Notes: a model not told the origin generated them from the sequence alone. A stretch of DNA of 64,000 bases from Gordionus sp. m RMFG-2023 (GCF_954871325.1 NC_088778.1:1116001-1180000); one strand, 5' to 3'; shown: positions 25,172 to 38,404, numbered from the stretch's first letter. A program made the numbers and translations.

Positions 25172-25529
25172 TATTACAAGCCATAGTTTCATAATAATAA
25201 GAATAAGAATACGACTCAACCTTCTTTATTAAAAAAACACCAACAACAATCTAATATATAATATGTAGAAAAATTACAAATCATAAATATCTAATTATCT
25301 AATTCTTCATTTCCCAGTCCATTATTAGTTCCTCGCTGACATCTTCTCGAATTAATCCAAACTCTTCATCCCAAAATGGATGACAAAAGAATCCTTCCCC
25401 ATCAACCCATCATGTGTTCATCACCTCCTCTTCTTCCCCCAAGGAAAACTTAATTCCCCTGTCAGAAAATAACTGACATTTGATGTATTATATTAAATTT
25501 ATTTCTTCTTTTTTTCAACAGTTACAACA
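25172..25529 (-). repeat. LTR (3' LTR in minus orientation)
   Basis: 358 bp, almost identical to 27448-27803. The plus-strand sequence right after it is pyrimidine-rich (cgcccacccttcac), which is a polypurine tract on the minus strand, as expected just upstream of a 3' LTR. Confidence 0.88.
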
Positions 25530-27447
25530 CGCCCACCCTTCACAAGCCCAGCGTCCCTCTCTTTGTGGTGGTGTTGTATCGAATCGCCCCTTTGAATTGT
25601 ATCGAATCACCTCTTTGAATTGTATCGACTCGACCATTATAATTGTATTGGGACGCCTTGAAGATGTTCAGGGAATTTATCGAATCAACTTCCCTTATAA
25701 TGATTTATAATATAATAACTCCAGTACATTTCAATATAAAATCGCCAAAACAGACATTATCAATAATGACATGTACATTGGGGTATCTGCATTTATAATC
25801 TACGGAACATTAATATGGACAATGTAATATCCGCAAAACATAATAATTTATTCATTTTAAGACATTTGGGAACTACTAGCTATAATATACATTATTAGGG
25901 TATGATTCATGGTAATTAGGAAATAATGATTTTACATATAATAATGTAATGTGAAAACATTGTCTATGTGTGAAATGCAATTTCAACACATGTAATTTTC
26001 CTTCTATCATGTGAAAAAAAACAAAGCTACATCTTTATAAATATTCCCTAAAATGAATATAAAAATCCATCTTTAGGTATTAAAAATAATTGCGAAACTT
26101 GGCCGAACAAAGATTATAAATAAAATTACAATACATACGTATATAAATACATTTAATATTATATATGAAGGAACAAATATATAATATGTAGAAAATACAA
26201 TATTTTCCATCTAGGAATTACTCAGTATCCTAAGAAAAATATACCATACCTAACTCTGTCATCACAATTAGCACAAATTCACAAAAATGTAGAATGCAAA
26301 GTAACAAAAATTGATAATATAATGGGCTATATGGTATATATGTAAAGAATTTTTAATATACCTTCACAATATAAAATAATTTGAGTCTTTTCTTTAAAAA
26401 TATGTTCATAATTAAATAGTAAAATGTGATGTGTTATAAAATTATTAAAAAGATAAAAAAAAATGTATTATGCAGCATAAATTTACAAAAAAAAACTTTC
26501 CCCAGTATGCAAACTAAGCAATATTTTCACCTCAAGGCATACCCCTCAACACGGGCTGACCTTATCTGTAAAAATATTTTCCCTTCACATCATTGCATAC
26601 CACACAAATAATATAATAATTGCAAATAAAACTTCTTATAAAAATTTATAATTTAAAAAAAAATATATATATATTAAATATAAAGATTTCATAATTTGGA
26701 AAAAAAAATATTATACACCATCTAGTGTATCATATAAATTCCTATCCAATTTATATATACACTAAATGCAGACACTAAATCAAAATAACTATCCACATCT
26801 AACATTATAGATATTATTCTGACTTCATCATACTTCAATTCCTTCAAATTCTCATTCATAATTAAATATATCATATGTTACCTATACAATATATTAACAT
26901 TATAAATAATAATTCATAGTTAAATATATCATATGTTACCTATGCAATATATTAACATTAATTAATAATAAATTATCCCATACATATTCATCCCTTTACA
27001 AACCCAAAATGCATAATTAAATAATACACACTTTATTACAAAAGTCTATATCCATATATACTTTCATAAATTTCACATATTTAAATATTTAACAATCCTT
27101 TCTGTCCTGCTGTTCATGAGGTCTTTCAGCTTCCTATGACGGAATACCTATAACACCATTCAATGAGTTTTAAGGCATACCAAATAATGATCAAAATTAG
27201 ATGTACCATATACATCTAGACATAAGATAATATACCAAATATTACTGTCTTAAATTCCTGATCTTATTTCCATATTTCTGCCTAATACTCATTACCTACT
27301 TTCAATCTTACATTTTTTAAAGTTAAATATAAAAGTATAGAAATTTTTAAACTCAATCCTTAATCTCACTATAGTTTTTTTTTTTAGTACTTGCGTTGTG
27401 ATTTCACATTAATCCCTAGATAGATCCGATCCTGGTCACGGCACCAA

Positions 27448-27803
27448 TATTACAAGCCATAGTTTCATAATAATAAGAAGAATACGACTCAACCTTCTTT
27501 ATCAAAAAAACACCAACAACAATCTAATATATAATATGTAGAAAAATTACAAATCATAAATATCTAATTATCTAATTCTTCATTTCCCAGTCCATTATTA
27601 TTTCCTCGCTGACATCTTCTCGAATTAATCCAAACTCTTCATCCCAAAATGGATGACAAAAGAATCCTTCCCCATCAACCCATCATGTGTTCATCACCTC
27701 CTCTTCTTCCCCCAAGGAAAACTTAAATTCCCCTGTCAGAAAATAACTGACATTTGATGTATTATATTAAATTTATTTCTTCTTTTTTTCAACAGTTACA
27801 ACA
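27448..27803 (-). repeat. LTR (5' LTR in minus orientation)
   Basis: 356 bp, with the primer-binding-site-like sequence directly at its inner side (27420-27447 on the plus strand). It is followed by the second copy of the GTGAT target-site duplication. Confidence 0.88.
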
Positions 27804-27808
27804 GTGAT

Positions 27809-30800
27809 GAGATGGAAAAAGGATTCTTTTACATTTAAAAATTTGTAATAATTGTCAAAAAATGTTATTAGTATTATTATAATAAAAATAAAAATATGCA
27901 ATTTTATATAAATTATACTGTTGTCTGATCAACCTATTTTTAGTTTACCAGTAGGCCTTCAATAAATCTTTTTTTTTTCTAAAAAAAACGATATCCGAGT
28001 TTTTTATTTGTTTTTTTTTTCGTTTTTGTTTTGTGAATATTTGAGCAAAAATTGTTTTTTATTTTCCAAACTTGTCAAAAACTTTCATCTGGCTCTCTAC
28101 CTAATAAATACTTCAGGAGCTGTGATCAATTATGTGAAATATGTCATTTTTAACATTTTACCGGACTATAACAAAATTGAACATACCACCTATGTGGTCT
28201 AATTGGACAAAATATTGCAATTATCGGAATTCAAAAAAATGATATGCTACTATTGTGATATTATTTTGTTACAATTTATTAGTGATTTTCGTGCCCATAA
28301 TTTTGAGCGAAAAATATTTTTTTGAAGTTTCAAAAATGATTTTTGAACATATTTTTGATAAAAATTTTAAATCTTCACATTGTAAATAAATCCTTTTTTT
28401 AGGAATTCTTTCGTTGAATTTTATTATAAATGTACAATCTTTTAGGTGAAATCTTTTAAAGTTTTTTTTTATGTCATTTTTGTAAGGAAAATAATTTAAT
28501 GTGACAATTGTCATATTCGTTATTGAAGATGTTCCTTGGAAAAATGACAATTATCATAATCGGTATTTTTAGACATATTAGATTTTTTTGTGACGCTAAT
28601 GGGCAAAAATATGTAATTTTAACATGTTAAATTAAAATTACATGAAGATGTACCATAAAAAAGTGACAATTGTCATGATCATTAATTATAAAGTTTTTTC
28701 AATTTTTTTGACGAATGGGTTAAAATAAGTATTGCTAGCATGTTTAAATAAAAATTCAGTGAAGGTGTAACCTAAATTAGTGACAATTGTCATAATCTAT
28801 TAAACTTTTTTGAATTTTTTTTGACGTAAATGGTAACTCAGTGAAGATGATGTACCATAGATAAGTGGCAATTGTCATAATTGTTGTTTTTAAAGTTTTT
28901 TTAAAAATTTTTGATGTAAATGGGTAAAAATTTAGATTGTAAACATGTTAAATTAAAATTTCATGAAGTGACAAATGTGCATAATCGTTATCTTTAAAGT
29001 TTTTTTTTTAAGAAATCATTCAAAAATAAAGATATTTTGTTTAAATTTTATTGAAATAATTCAGAAAAGTGCCAATTCTTCTATCTTTAGCTTCTTATAT
29101 TCTTTCTGAAAAAATGTGTTAGTACCATTTGTCGAAACAAAAAAAACTAATGAGAAATTTTCATGCTCATAATCGATATCTCTTTTATCCTGCTTAAAAA
29201 TTTGATAAAAAATTACGCAAAGTGAAAGATAGTTTGTAACTCATGTTAAATTATAAACTTTTAAGATATGGATTCACAATCTTATTCCTTTAATTAATAA
29301 ACTTTAATTCTACATCATCTATTAAAATGTATAATTCTGCATTCACAGTTAGCAAATATTTTTGTATATTCGTGGCAAAATAGTGCTGAGTCTGATTTCT
29401 AGGTAGGATTCATATGAAAAGGACTTAAAAACCATATGAATATTATTTAGTAATATGATACAATTCAACGTCCTATTTTTTTTTAATGTTAAGAACTTGA
29501 ATTTTATAAACATACTAGTAGATATCCCCGTCAAAAAATGACGGGGAGTGAGAATTTTCTTCTTACTTTTATGATAGTTGTTAACCGTTATTTAAAAATA
29601 ATGTCCAATTTTTATTTTTACCCATACCTCCCCCTTTAAGCCAGGTTCAATCCATTTTAAACTAAGGGTAAATACTATAAAAAATAAATTTAAAGCTTTT
29701 ACTTGATAATATACCAATATTATTTGTTAAATATTACTGATCACTTTATACCTAATATTTAATATTAATAAAAAAAAATTCCCAGGCAATGCAAAGCCAT
29801 AATAAGTTTGAAAAATTTTTTTCCAAACCCACATGACAAGTAAGTTTATAAATATCAATACTTATGACAACTAAGATAGGGATGGAGGGGGGGGGGCACT
29901 TTTTCTAATTTCTATTTATTAGTTAATTATGATTAAAATTTTCTTCATTTTTTTTTGATAATTTTTTTACAAAATATTTCGTTTATTACGAACTTAATTG
30001 AGTAGCAGAGACTATTTCATTCCCCTATAATATGATTTTGTTATAAATTCACGTCGCGTGTTATGAATAGATTGCGTGAGATATAATGTCTTGTCAGTTA
30101 AAATCTCACAACGAAATAGTAAAATGAAAACATGAGATCTCGGCTGTGACATGGTGATATCCAAAATAAGGGAGATTCGTATAATCAAAAAAAAAACGAA
30201 CAGTATAAATTATCAAAAATTTAGCCTTCGATCAACATTTAGTTATTCTGGTTTCTATATATATTTTTATTTTTATTATAAAAATATGGGGTAGCGTAAT
30301 AATATATTTTTTATTTAACTAGAGTTTATAATGATTATCTTCAACACAAAATTCAAGGGATATATATTACCAAAATTATAATATGGGAACCCGGGGCACG
30401 TTTAGTACAGGGGAAACAATGGTTCATTTGTAAGAAGGGAAATTTGAGCGTAATGTAGATAATTAAGTCAAACATTATTATCTAAAAAAGATATGCTAAA
30501 TATTTAGAATTTTAATATTTAACAGAGGAAAATGTTTTCATACGAAAAAGTAACAGAAAAATAATTTTAAAATCGTTTAGAGTATATATTATATATATAA
30601 AGCTTTTAAAAATCCCTTAAACCTTATATTTTAATCTGGAAATTTTCAGGATAATAAAACACGAATTGATATTACGCTGAATGATATTTAAGAAGTTTGT
30701 GGACTACGTGATGGCTTGTCATGAGATAGTTGGTCCTATTAATTATTGCAAATTTATTTTTTATTTTGACTAAAGGCAAATGCGAAATAATTTTTTAATG

Positions 30801-31407
30801 AATATTTTATCAATCTAAAATTTTAGATAATATTTTATTTTAATTTTTTTTTATAAAAAAATTCTGAAAATTATCTCCAAATTCCATATAATTTTCCTTG
30901 ATTATTGAGTATTGTGATATTTTAAAGCCTGTATTATTATTTTATATCTCTATTTCACATGCGCCAGCCAGAGTATGGCATGCTAAAAAAAAGCGTTATG
31001 TCAAATATATATCAATTATTTCAAGTAACCAAAAGATGTTTTATATTATAAGATTAACCCAATATTATTAAATTAATTTATGTTTGAATGAAAAGTGGGC
31101 CATCCATCCCTGGTCTCTTCTTCACTAATCCTATTTCACGAATCTAATATATTAGACATTATCACGAACAGAAAATAATCTTATTCGAATAATATTCTTT
31201 CCGTATTTCACTTATTCAAAATAATTATCGTGAATAAATGAATAGCGAAGAAAAAAAAAATTTTGAATTGTTGAATATTTGTTAGAAGGAAGGCTAGTAG
31301 AACGATATAGAACTTTAAAAATTATTATCAAGAAATCTGTTTTGAGGGTCAAAGGATTTAATATATATAAATTTGAAAAGTGGTAGATTAATTTATATTA
31401 GAGATAC
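27809..31407. other. intergenic, 3' flanks of P4 and P7
   Basis: 27809-28260 continues the P4 3' flank. 28490-29010 is a degenerate repeat array, listed next. 30040-30170 resembles 8870-9000, so the P7 block is a diverged relative of the P1 block. No gene is supported. Open frames here are short and AT-driven. Confidence 0.45.
28490..29010 (+). repeat. degenerate repeats around the palindrome TGACAATTGTCA
   Basis: Five or six copies of 'gtgacaattgtcataatc' occur near 28502, 28546, 28663, 28781, 28865 and 28972. From about 28546 on they are spaced roughly 80-120 bp. Between them are conserved 'aaagtttttt', 'tgacgtaaatgggtaaaa' and 'catgttaaattaaaattt' blocks. Each copy centres on a 12-bp perfect palindrome. 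This is either a minisatellite or a cluster of binding sites. Confidence 0.75.
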
Positions 31408-31561
31408 TTTTAGGCATACTGGATTGTGTTGTCGAGGCGGAAATGAATGCAAAAGCAATTAATATCTGAATTGCCATGATAAATAATATGTAACTTAAAT
31501 TAATTTTTTTAAAAAATAAAATACAACCTACCCATCGGAATAGAGAATTAATTTGTAACAT
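31408..31561 (-). CDS. secreted-peptide family copy P7 (first two exons)
   Basis: Exon 1 is 31561-31532 (MLQINSLFRW, phase 0, donor GTAGGT). Exon 2 is 31465-31408, after ..ATTCAG: ILIAFAFISASTTQ, then SSMPK, phase 1. The intron is 66 bp. An in-frame ATG before exon 2 would give MAIQILIAF. It is closest to P1 and P2 and shares their 5' flank (32350-33000 against 10136-10810). It has lost the Cys after the hydrophobic core. No 3' exons were recognised. It is divergent to P5 about 4 kb away. Confidence 0.48.
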
Positions 31562-34500
31562 TTTTATAAGTATATTAAAACCCAGTAATCTTTTATGTAA
31601 CACTATATCAAATGTTACCAAATATTTTTCTAACTTAAAACTTCTCAAAATATTTTGCTTTTAAGTAGTTTCCAAATGTCCTTGATTGTCAGAAAATTAT
31701 ATTAATTTTTATCATCTTTTGTTTTGAATAATAGTTTTGAAGTCAATGTTTTCTCCAATAGTATGTTGTGTCTACTCTACATTTTTAGACAAACATATTT
31801 GTATCGCAATTTTTAGTCAAAATGGATTATAAATTATTAATCAAAATAATTTTTTTACTTAAATTGTCTAGCTTTTATAAGCCAATAAACTCTTTCTTAC
31901 TTATAATAATAATAGTCCCTGTACTAATAAAAAATATTTAGCGATGTCCTTGACATTATATTTCTTCGATATTAAAAATACATTTTGAATAATTTAATTT
32001 TATATGATTGTCATCAACAATATTATGCATACACTACCTTAATGTAATTAGTAAATATATTTGCAAACTCGAAATATATTATTGTATTCTCTAATCTCTT
32101 CCCTTTGATATCGTTTGCCTTTAATTTAATTAATCTTCAATAACTCTTATAATTTTATGTATTGACATTTGTTTTATTCTATTAATATTTTCGAAAGATC
32201 ATATGAAAATGATTTAAATTATAGTGTAAAAAAAATATGAATTAGAGAACAAAATATATCAGGATTTAGACGCATTTTTCTTTCATGTAAAATGTGGCAG
32301 ACAAGTTGAAAAATTTTAATCAATACTAGCAAAAAAGATGCTTAAATGATAAAATATTTTATTTATGTAAGGTTATTATTTATTGTATCATGTCCATGTG
32401 CCGGTTCTGCCTGAATCATGTTCTGCTTGATAATTACAGTAAACATGTCCTAGTTTGTTGCACTTATAACATGTTGTTGATTTGATTGTGCATATATTAG
32501 AATAATAGTATTTCTAGCAGCCCCTGTAAAAAAAAGTTACTGATGAGAACAGCCCAGTTTTAGTTTGAACAAAACTATGGTGGTAAACGGTTTAGTAGTA
32601 TGTTTTTTTTAGCAATTAGTCTTCAGTTCAGAGCTTAGTCGTAACCGCTAAAAGTGCAATTCAATCAATTTTAGTTCCTTGTGAGAAATGATCATCCAAA
32701 GCAGATAGAACTTTTTAATAAATAAGAGAAAACGATTATTATCAAGTAAAAATGTGTCAGTGTAATTGAGTGGGTCTTAAAATGTAATATCAAATTGCAG
32801 AATAAGTTTTTTATAGGCCTAATCTTAATGATGCTTATTTTTATAATAACAAAATACGTTTTTATGTGTTAATTTAATTAGTTATTTATATTATATATAT
32901 ATTATTTCTAAATCTCTTAGCATATCAATTTTTATACTACTTTTATGCTAAAAGATTTTGACATTTAATAATGAACGATTTCTCTTTCTACGGAAAATAA
33001 ATGAAATTATGTTTAAATATAAGTATGAGATCTTTTTTAAGCTTTTAGGTAATTGCAATTAAAAAAAAATTTGATTATAAATTAGAGAGTAAGTGATAAA
33101 TAATGCCATAATTTTTAATATAATATTAATTATATTTTATAATTGAGGTATGATAGAAATTGTAAAGAAAAATATATAAAATAAATAAAGATATTAATTT
33201 ACTTGTTTTAATTTTTCCTCCATTTTTAAACTATTATAATATAGAACATTATAATAGTCAACAATCAGCTCGGCCTGTGATTTTTGGATCTTTACAAATA
33301 GTTCAAAAATTTTTTTTTGATAAAGTATTTCCGCTGGGCGGATAAAAACAAGGGGCGATATTAATAAAAATGCCAGTTTAGAAAGACCTGTAATTAAAGT
33401 TTTATAATATTTATAATAATATTTATATAGATGGCGTTAAATAATATGCTGTGTTTATTTTTAGAAAAGAATTGAAAAATGTTTCAAAAAATAAATGTTT
33501 AAAGCATTTTTACTGGTAAATTTAGAAAGATTTCTAATTTTAATAACGCTTTTTACAATATATATAAACTCGTATTATAACATTATTTTGAGATAGACCT
33601 ATACAAAGTTTTAAAAACTAAAAATGTAATACTTATATAGCATCTTACAAACAAAAAATCAATTTACATATTAATATAATAATTTATATAAAAAAAATCA
33701 ATTTTCACAATTTTTAAAAAAAATCAATATATATAAACACAAAAAAAAAATTTAAAGGTTAGTATTAATCGGTCATATCAACATTCCACCCTTTAAAAAA
33801 CGATCTTCACTCAGGTTGTTCTTGCATGTGACTCTTATCGTGCAGGCAACGTTTCTTGATAGTTATATTGTCATCATTAGTATATTTCATTAACTTTTGC
33901 TATTGAAAGTTTATTTAAAAGAAAAATATTTTATTATATATATATTCTTGTATTCCTAAATTTTGATCATCATTTCTTCTAAAACTTAAAGTATAAAAAG
34001 TATTGCATTTTCAGTATTTGTTTGCAAATGTGTCGTTTCATCAAGGGGTGTGCTTCTCGTATACCTTTTTTTAATTAGGTCTAAATGTCTTCTAATAATT
34101 TTATTATAAATTTTTAACGCCATATTTAAATTTTATCAAATATTTTAATAAATGATGTATGATTATTTTATTATTATTGTTTTACAAGATTTATTAGCTA
34201 TTACTTATTAGATCTTTTGTACAACTCTGTTACTGCATCATTAATGATTCGATAAAATTATTATTCCAGGGTTTTTTTAATGGAATCGTTTGTTAAGATT
34301 TAGTTTGTCTCTTTTTTCTAGCACTTAAACCCGGCAAATCTTACATCTAGCAGTTTCAGTTGATGTTTGGCAAGTTGTTTCCAATATATCTGCAATTTTT
34401 TTTCCTGTCTGACATATATTTTAATTGCATTTACGTTTAATTTTGTTACCAATAGGAATTCTTGTCATTAAAATAGATTTATTTCTAATGTTGTGGATAA

Positions 34501-35511
34501 GAATATTTTCGAACATTACACCATATTGTGTTTATGCCCCTTTTCCATACGTTAGTTTCTGGATATTAAGCAAAAAAATATTTTAGAATATCCTTCCGGT
34601 GTTGGCAGTTATGCTGGTGGGAAATTTTAGAAGGATCAATTTTCGGAGTCTAAATTTCTCGGAAGCAAATATCTTTGGTTCCCGAATTTCGCAGAATGAC
34701 AATTCTTTGCTGGTTAAAAATTTTTTTTTCGAATATATTTTATAATAGGGATATATCAAATGGATATCAATCCCAGCCTCTCCCCAGCCATTAGAGTGCA
34801 TGTTGCCCCAGGTCTCGGACCTAGAATGTTAAAACTGATAGGGGTCGGATTTAGCTCGGGCTCTAAAAAATTTTTAAGATGGTTAAGTCAGACTAGGGGC
34901 TTAAAAAATTCAGGGAATTTTTTTTAATATTTTACCATCTATCATCAAAATGATATATTTCAGATTTTTAACCGTGATAGGGACAAAATGATCAGTGAAT
35001 ATATTTACTTTAATCAACTCATGTCCGGGGTTAGAGACGAAAATAAAATTTAAATAGGATTCTAACCACCCTATCAGTTTTTTTTTTAAAAAAGCTTAAG
35101 GGAATAAAAAAAAATGTAAGACTGTTATTGGCATTAAAGGTAAGGATTTAATGATTTACATTCTCAGATGATATATAATTAATCAAAACTTTTAATTCGT
35201 AATAGAAAAATTTATTATATTAATACACGTATTTATATATATATAACTATTTTGTTATGGTTAAGAACTTATAAAATTATCAAAAAGCAAATATATATAT
35301 AAAAAGATTTTAAAAAAAATGAAAATAATATTTTTGTTAAAAAAAAGTAAAATTTTATGACAGGTAAAGGACACAAATAAAAAAATAAGATAATTTAAAA
35401 TCGAAATCTTATTTCGATACACTAATTAATTTCTTAATTTTTTATAATTCAATATACATATATGTTTATTTAAAAAAAATTCTAATATTTAAAACACTAA
35501 TAAAATTTAAA
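31562..35511. other. shared 5' region between divergent P7 and P5
   Basis: 32350-33000 matches the P1 5' flank. 33050-35080 matches 16370-18300, the P3 5' flank. 34790-34880 is a fragment of the 'ggtctcggacc/gctcgggctc' MITE family. The block with 'ttttatgacaggtaaagg' at 35355-35372 is also before P3, P4 and P6 at a similar distance and is a candidate promoter element. No other gene is seen. Confidence 0.5.
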
Positions 35512-37358
35512 ATGTTACCAATTAATTCTCCGTTATTAAGGGTAGGAAAATAGTTATATATATTTAATACTATTACAATATCAAAACAGATATTCATCAT
35601 TTTAGCCTTCATTTCTTTAGCAATGATAAGATGCCGAGTGCCTGAAGGTATATGTATATAAATCTAATTAATTTTTTATATTAATAATCTCTGATATTTT
35701 AATTTTTCAATGAAAAAAAAATACATATTTTGATGATATCAACTTTAATATCATAAGTTCATAGCATAGCCAATATTTATATGATATTATTTTTTGATTA
35801 ATATAATTATTTTTATAGAAGAATATACGCAAGTTCAATCTAGCAATAATCGAGAAATGGAGATGACTGGTATAAAGCTTGAATATAAAATATTTTAATA
35901 ATTTGTGATAAATTAACTTAAAAGGAATAGCGAACTTTAATATAAGATATATTGGGTTGAGAGTAGTTTTTTCAAAAAAATTTTTAAAATGTTTCTGAGA
36001 TATAAGAAAGAGCTGGCAATGACAGTGTTATTGTGAGAATTACTTAAACACATTATAGGCGTCTATACATATTTTTACCTCTGTTACCAATGTATGGTAA
36101 GTTCTTCCTCTCAGCTAGCAATAATTTCTTTATCCAATTTTCATTTAAAACATTGGTCGAGTTGAAAGGTTGGGTGCTAGTTTTTTTCTGTAGCGGTAGC
36201 TATAGAGTTCTAATTTTTTTTTTGAAATAGCGATGGAAGTAAAGCGCTCCTTGTTATAGAATAGCTAAGTAGCGCGCTATTTTCTTGCTTTCAGTTTTAT
36301 ATAATAATATATAATAAAATTAAACTAAAATCTATTTAATAATTTCATATATTAATTGTAAAATCATGTTCTTCAATATTTAATTAATTTAATATAAATT
36401 TGATGAAATACTAAAGGTAATTTAAAATATAGATTGCATCCCATAGTGGTAGATCTGGAAAAGAAATTTTTCTGATAAAAAAAATTGCGAAATATTTTTA
36501 GCTTAATGAAAAATAGTAGTCATGGTTGAAATTTATATTATGAAGAAAATAAAATATGCCATATCATCCAATAAATCAAGAAGCTTCTACAACCTGAATA
36601 ACATTAATAATCAATATTCATAAATTTTTATTAAAATAATTAATTTCTATTTAGAAATATCCATAACTCAAATTTTAAAGGAAATATCTTAATAATTTTG
36701 GTTATAATTAGGGGCTATACAACAAAATCAAATTTAATTCAAACTAAATTAGTCAATACTTCAACATCATTACTAAATGGTGTTTTGTGATCAATTTTAC
36801 AATTGATACAATTCAGCGAATTGCCTTGGTATTGATAATATCTAATTTATCAATTAAGATAATGACATAATCTACTTGATACCGAGATATTTTACAAAAA
36901 AAAATAATAAAGTAATTACGATTTATAATCCGAATAGAACTAATTTAGGAGTAACCCTGGCTATGAGCTAGATCTTAAGACATTAAAATATTGACTGCCA
37001 GACTAATAATGTTCTTGCAAATATTTATTTTGGCAATCCATTAGGGTCTTATAAAATTCAGTTTCAGAATATATGATTATATAAAATGAAGTTTTAAAAA
37101 TAAAAGTCTTCAGGTTAAATTTTGCGCTAACCTCTATAAGACATTTGCAACTGTACGCTCCAAAATTTCTTAACGGTTTCAATTCAAAAGTAATAAACTT
37201 ATAGAGCAGCAAGGGCATTAATTATTACTATTTTTTACTCTTGTTTTTTAGACAAATATAATATGAAACAAAACATAAATACAAATTCAGATGATGTTAG
37301 AAGTACATATATTCTGACTACAGAATTCCCTATTTACCAAATTCGTATAGGTGGCTGA
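35512..37358 (+). CDS. secreted-peptide family copy P5 (four exons)
   Basis: The exons are 35512-35541 (MLPINSPLLR), 35590-35647 (IFIILAFISLAMIRCRVPE), 35819-35869 (EYTQVQSSNNREMEMT) and 37291-37358. The last reads DVRSTYILTTEFPIY, then QIRIGG and TGA. Phases are 0, 1 and 1, with 68 predicted residues. Intron 1 is only 48 bp. Intron 2 lacks the MITE found in P3, P4 and P6. An AATAAA lies about 120 bp after the stop (37477). A weak alternative donor (GTGGCT) overlaps the last codons, so a further exon cannot be excluded. This is the best preserved copy. It probably makes a secreted peptide of unknown role. Confidence 0.62.
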
Positions 37359-37726
37359 TCAACCAAGATATCAAGATGCAATTGTTTTTGGCATGTGATG
37401 GAGATAGAGAAGAATTCTTTTACATTTAAAATTTATATGATTTATAATTATTTTGGAAAAGGTTAATTATTTTTATAATAAATAAATAATATCAAATTTT
37501 GTCTAAATTTTTGCTGTCGTCTCGAAAAACCCATTCTGGTAACCAGTGGACTCAGAATCCGAGTTTTGTATTTGTTTTTTTCCGTTTTTTATTTCGTTTA
37601 TTTTTTTTTGGAATATTTTAAGCAAAGATTGTTTTTGCTTCAAACTCTATTAGCCAATATAATTTAGAGTATTTTAATATTTTACATATGTATGAGCGAT
37701 TTATATTATATATTTATATCGAAAAA

Positions 37727-38158
37727 TTTTTTTTTTTTTACATTGATTCATTTTATAACAAATTTTGGCTAATAAGGCTATAATCATTAATGTGCTTTTT
37801 TAATGTGTTTTTCAATATTCTATATTTCGATATTGCTGTATTGTATTGTTACATTTCATAACGTATTCCCTCTAAATGATTTGATTAGTAATACTAATAA
37901 TGTTATAAAAGTATAAAATTATATAAAATAATATTAAAAAAATTTTTTTTTTACATTGATTCATTTTATAACAAATTTTGGCTAATAAGGCTATAATCAT
38001 TAATGTGCTTTTCTAAATGTGTTTTTCGATATTCTATATTTCGATATTGCTGTATTGTATTGTTACATTTCATTTCATAACGTATTACCTCTAAATGATT
38101 TGATTAGTAATATACTAATAAAGTTATAAAAGTATAAAATTATATAAAATAATATTTA
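37727..38158 (+). repeat. tandem duplication, two units of about 214 bp
   Basis: The sequence from 'cattgattcattttataac' through 'gttataaaagtataaaatt' occurs twice, starting at about 37741 and 37954. Differences are few (for example 'cattccctc' and 'cattacctc' contexts and one extra 'catttcat'). It lies directly beside the MITE at 38179. Recent tandem duplication. Confidence 0.92.
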
Positions 38159-38178
38159 AAAAAATTATGGGTAAAAGG

Positions 38179-38404
38179 TAATGTTGTTAAACTGCTCGTT
38201 TTAAGCCGATTTTTAAAAACGGCTAACTCAATATTTCAAGCCACAAAAATATTGCCTAAGTTTCAAGATTTCGATAATATATGTCTAAACATATGTTCCT
38301 TCTATGAGCAAAATCTACAGGCTTAGGTAATATTTTTCTGGATGAAGTATATTTAGTTAGCCGTTTTTAGATATCGGCTCAAAATAAACCGTTTAACAAC
38401 ACCG
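38179..38404. mobile_element. palindromic hAT-type MITE, well preserved
   Basis: A 226-bp element with terminal inverted repeats (TGTTGTTAAAC, then 'gagccgatttttaaaaacgg' inside, mirrored on the right). The flanking 8-bp repeats are gtaaaagg (38171-38178) and gtaaaaag (38405-38412). Nearly the whole element can fold on itself. It is the clearest member of the family that also occurs at 2175, 43072, 52356 and inside the peptide genes. Confidence 0.8.

Larger units (their letters stand above)
25172..27803 (-). mobile_element. non-autonomous LTR retrotransposon, BEL/Pao-like
   Basis: Two direct LTRs (25172-25529 and 27448-27803) flank about 1.9 kb without gag or pol. The 5-bp target-site duplication GTGAT is present at 25167-25171 and 27804-27808. 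In minus orientation the LTR starts TGTTGTAAC. The sequence after the 5' LTR, TTGGTGCCGTGACCAGG, resembles BEL/Pao primer-binding sites. The LTRs differ by only a few bases and indels, so the insertion is young. It looks structurally whole for a gene-less element. It sits in the 3' UTR of peptide gene P4. Confidence 0.85.

Noticed and set aside
28490-29010. CRISPR-like array
   Set aside because: The repeats are degenerate, the spacers are similar to each other, the spacing is irregular, and the genome is eukaryotic.
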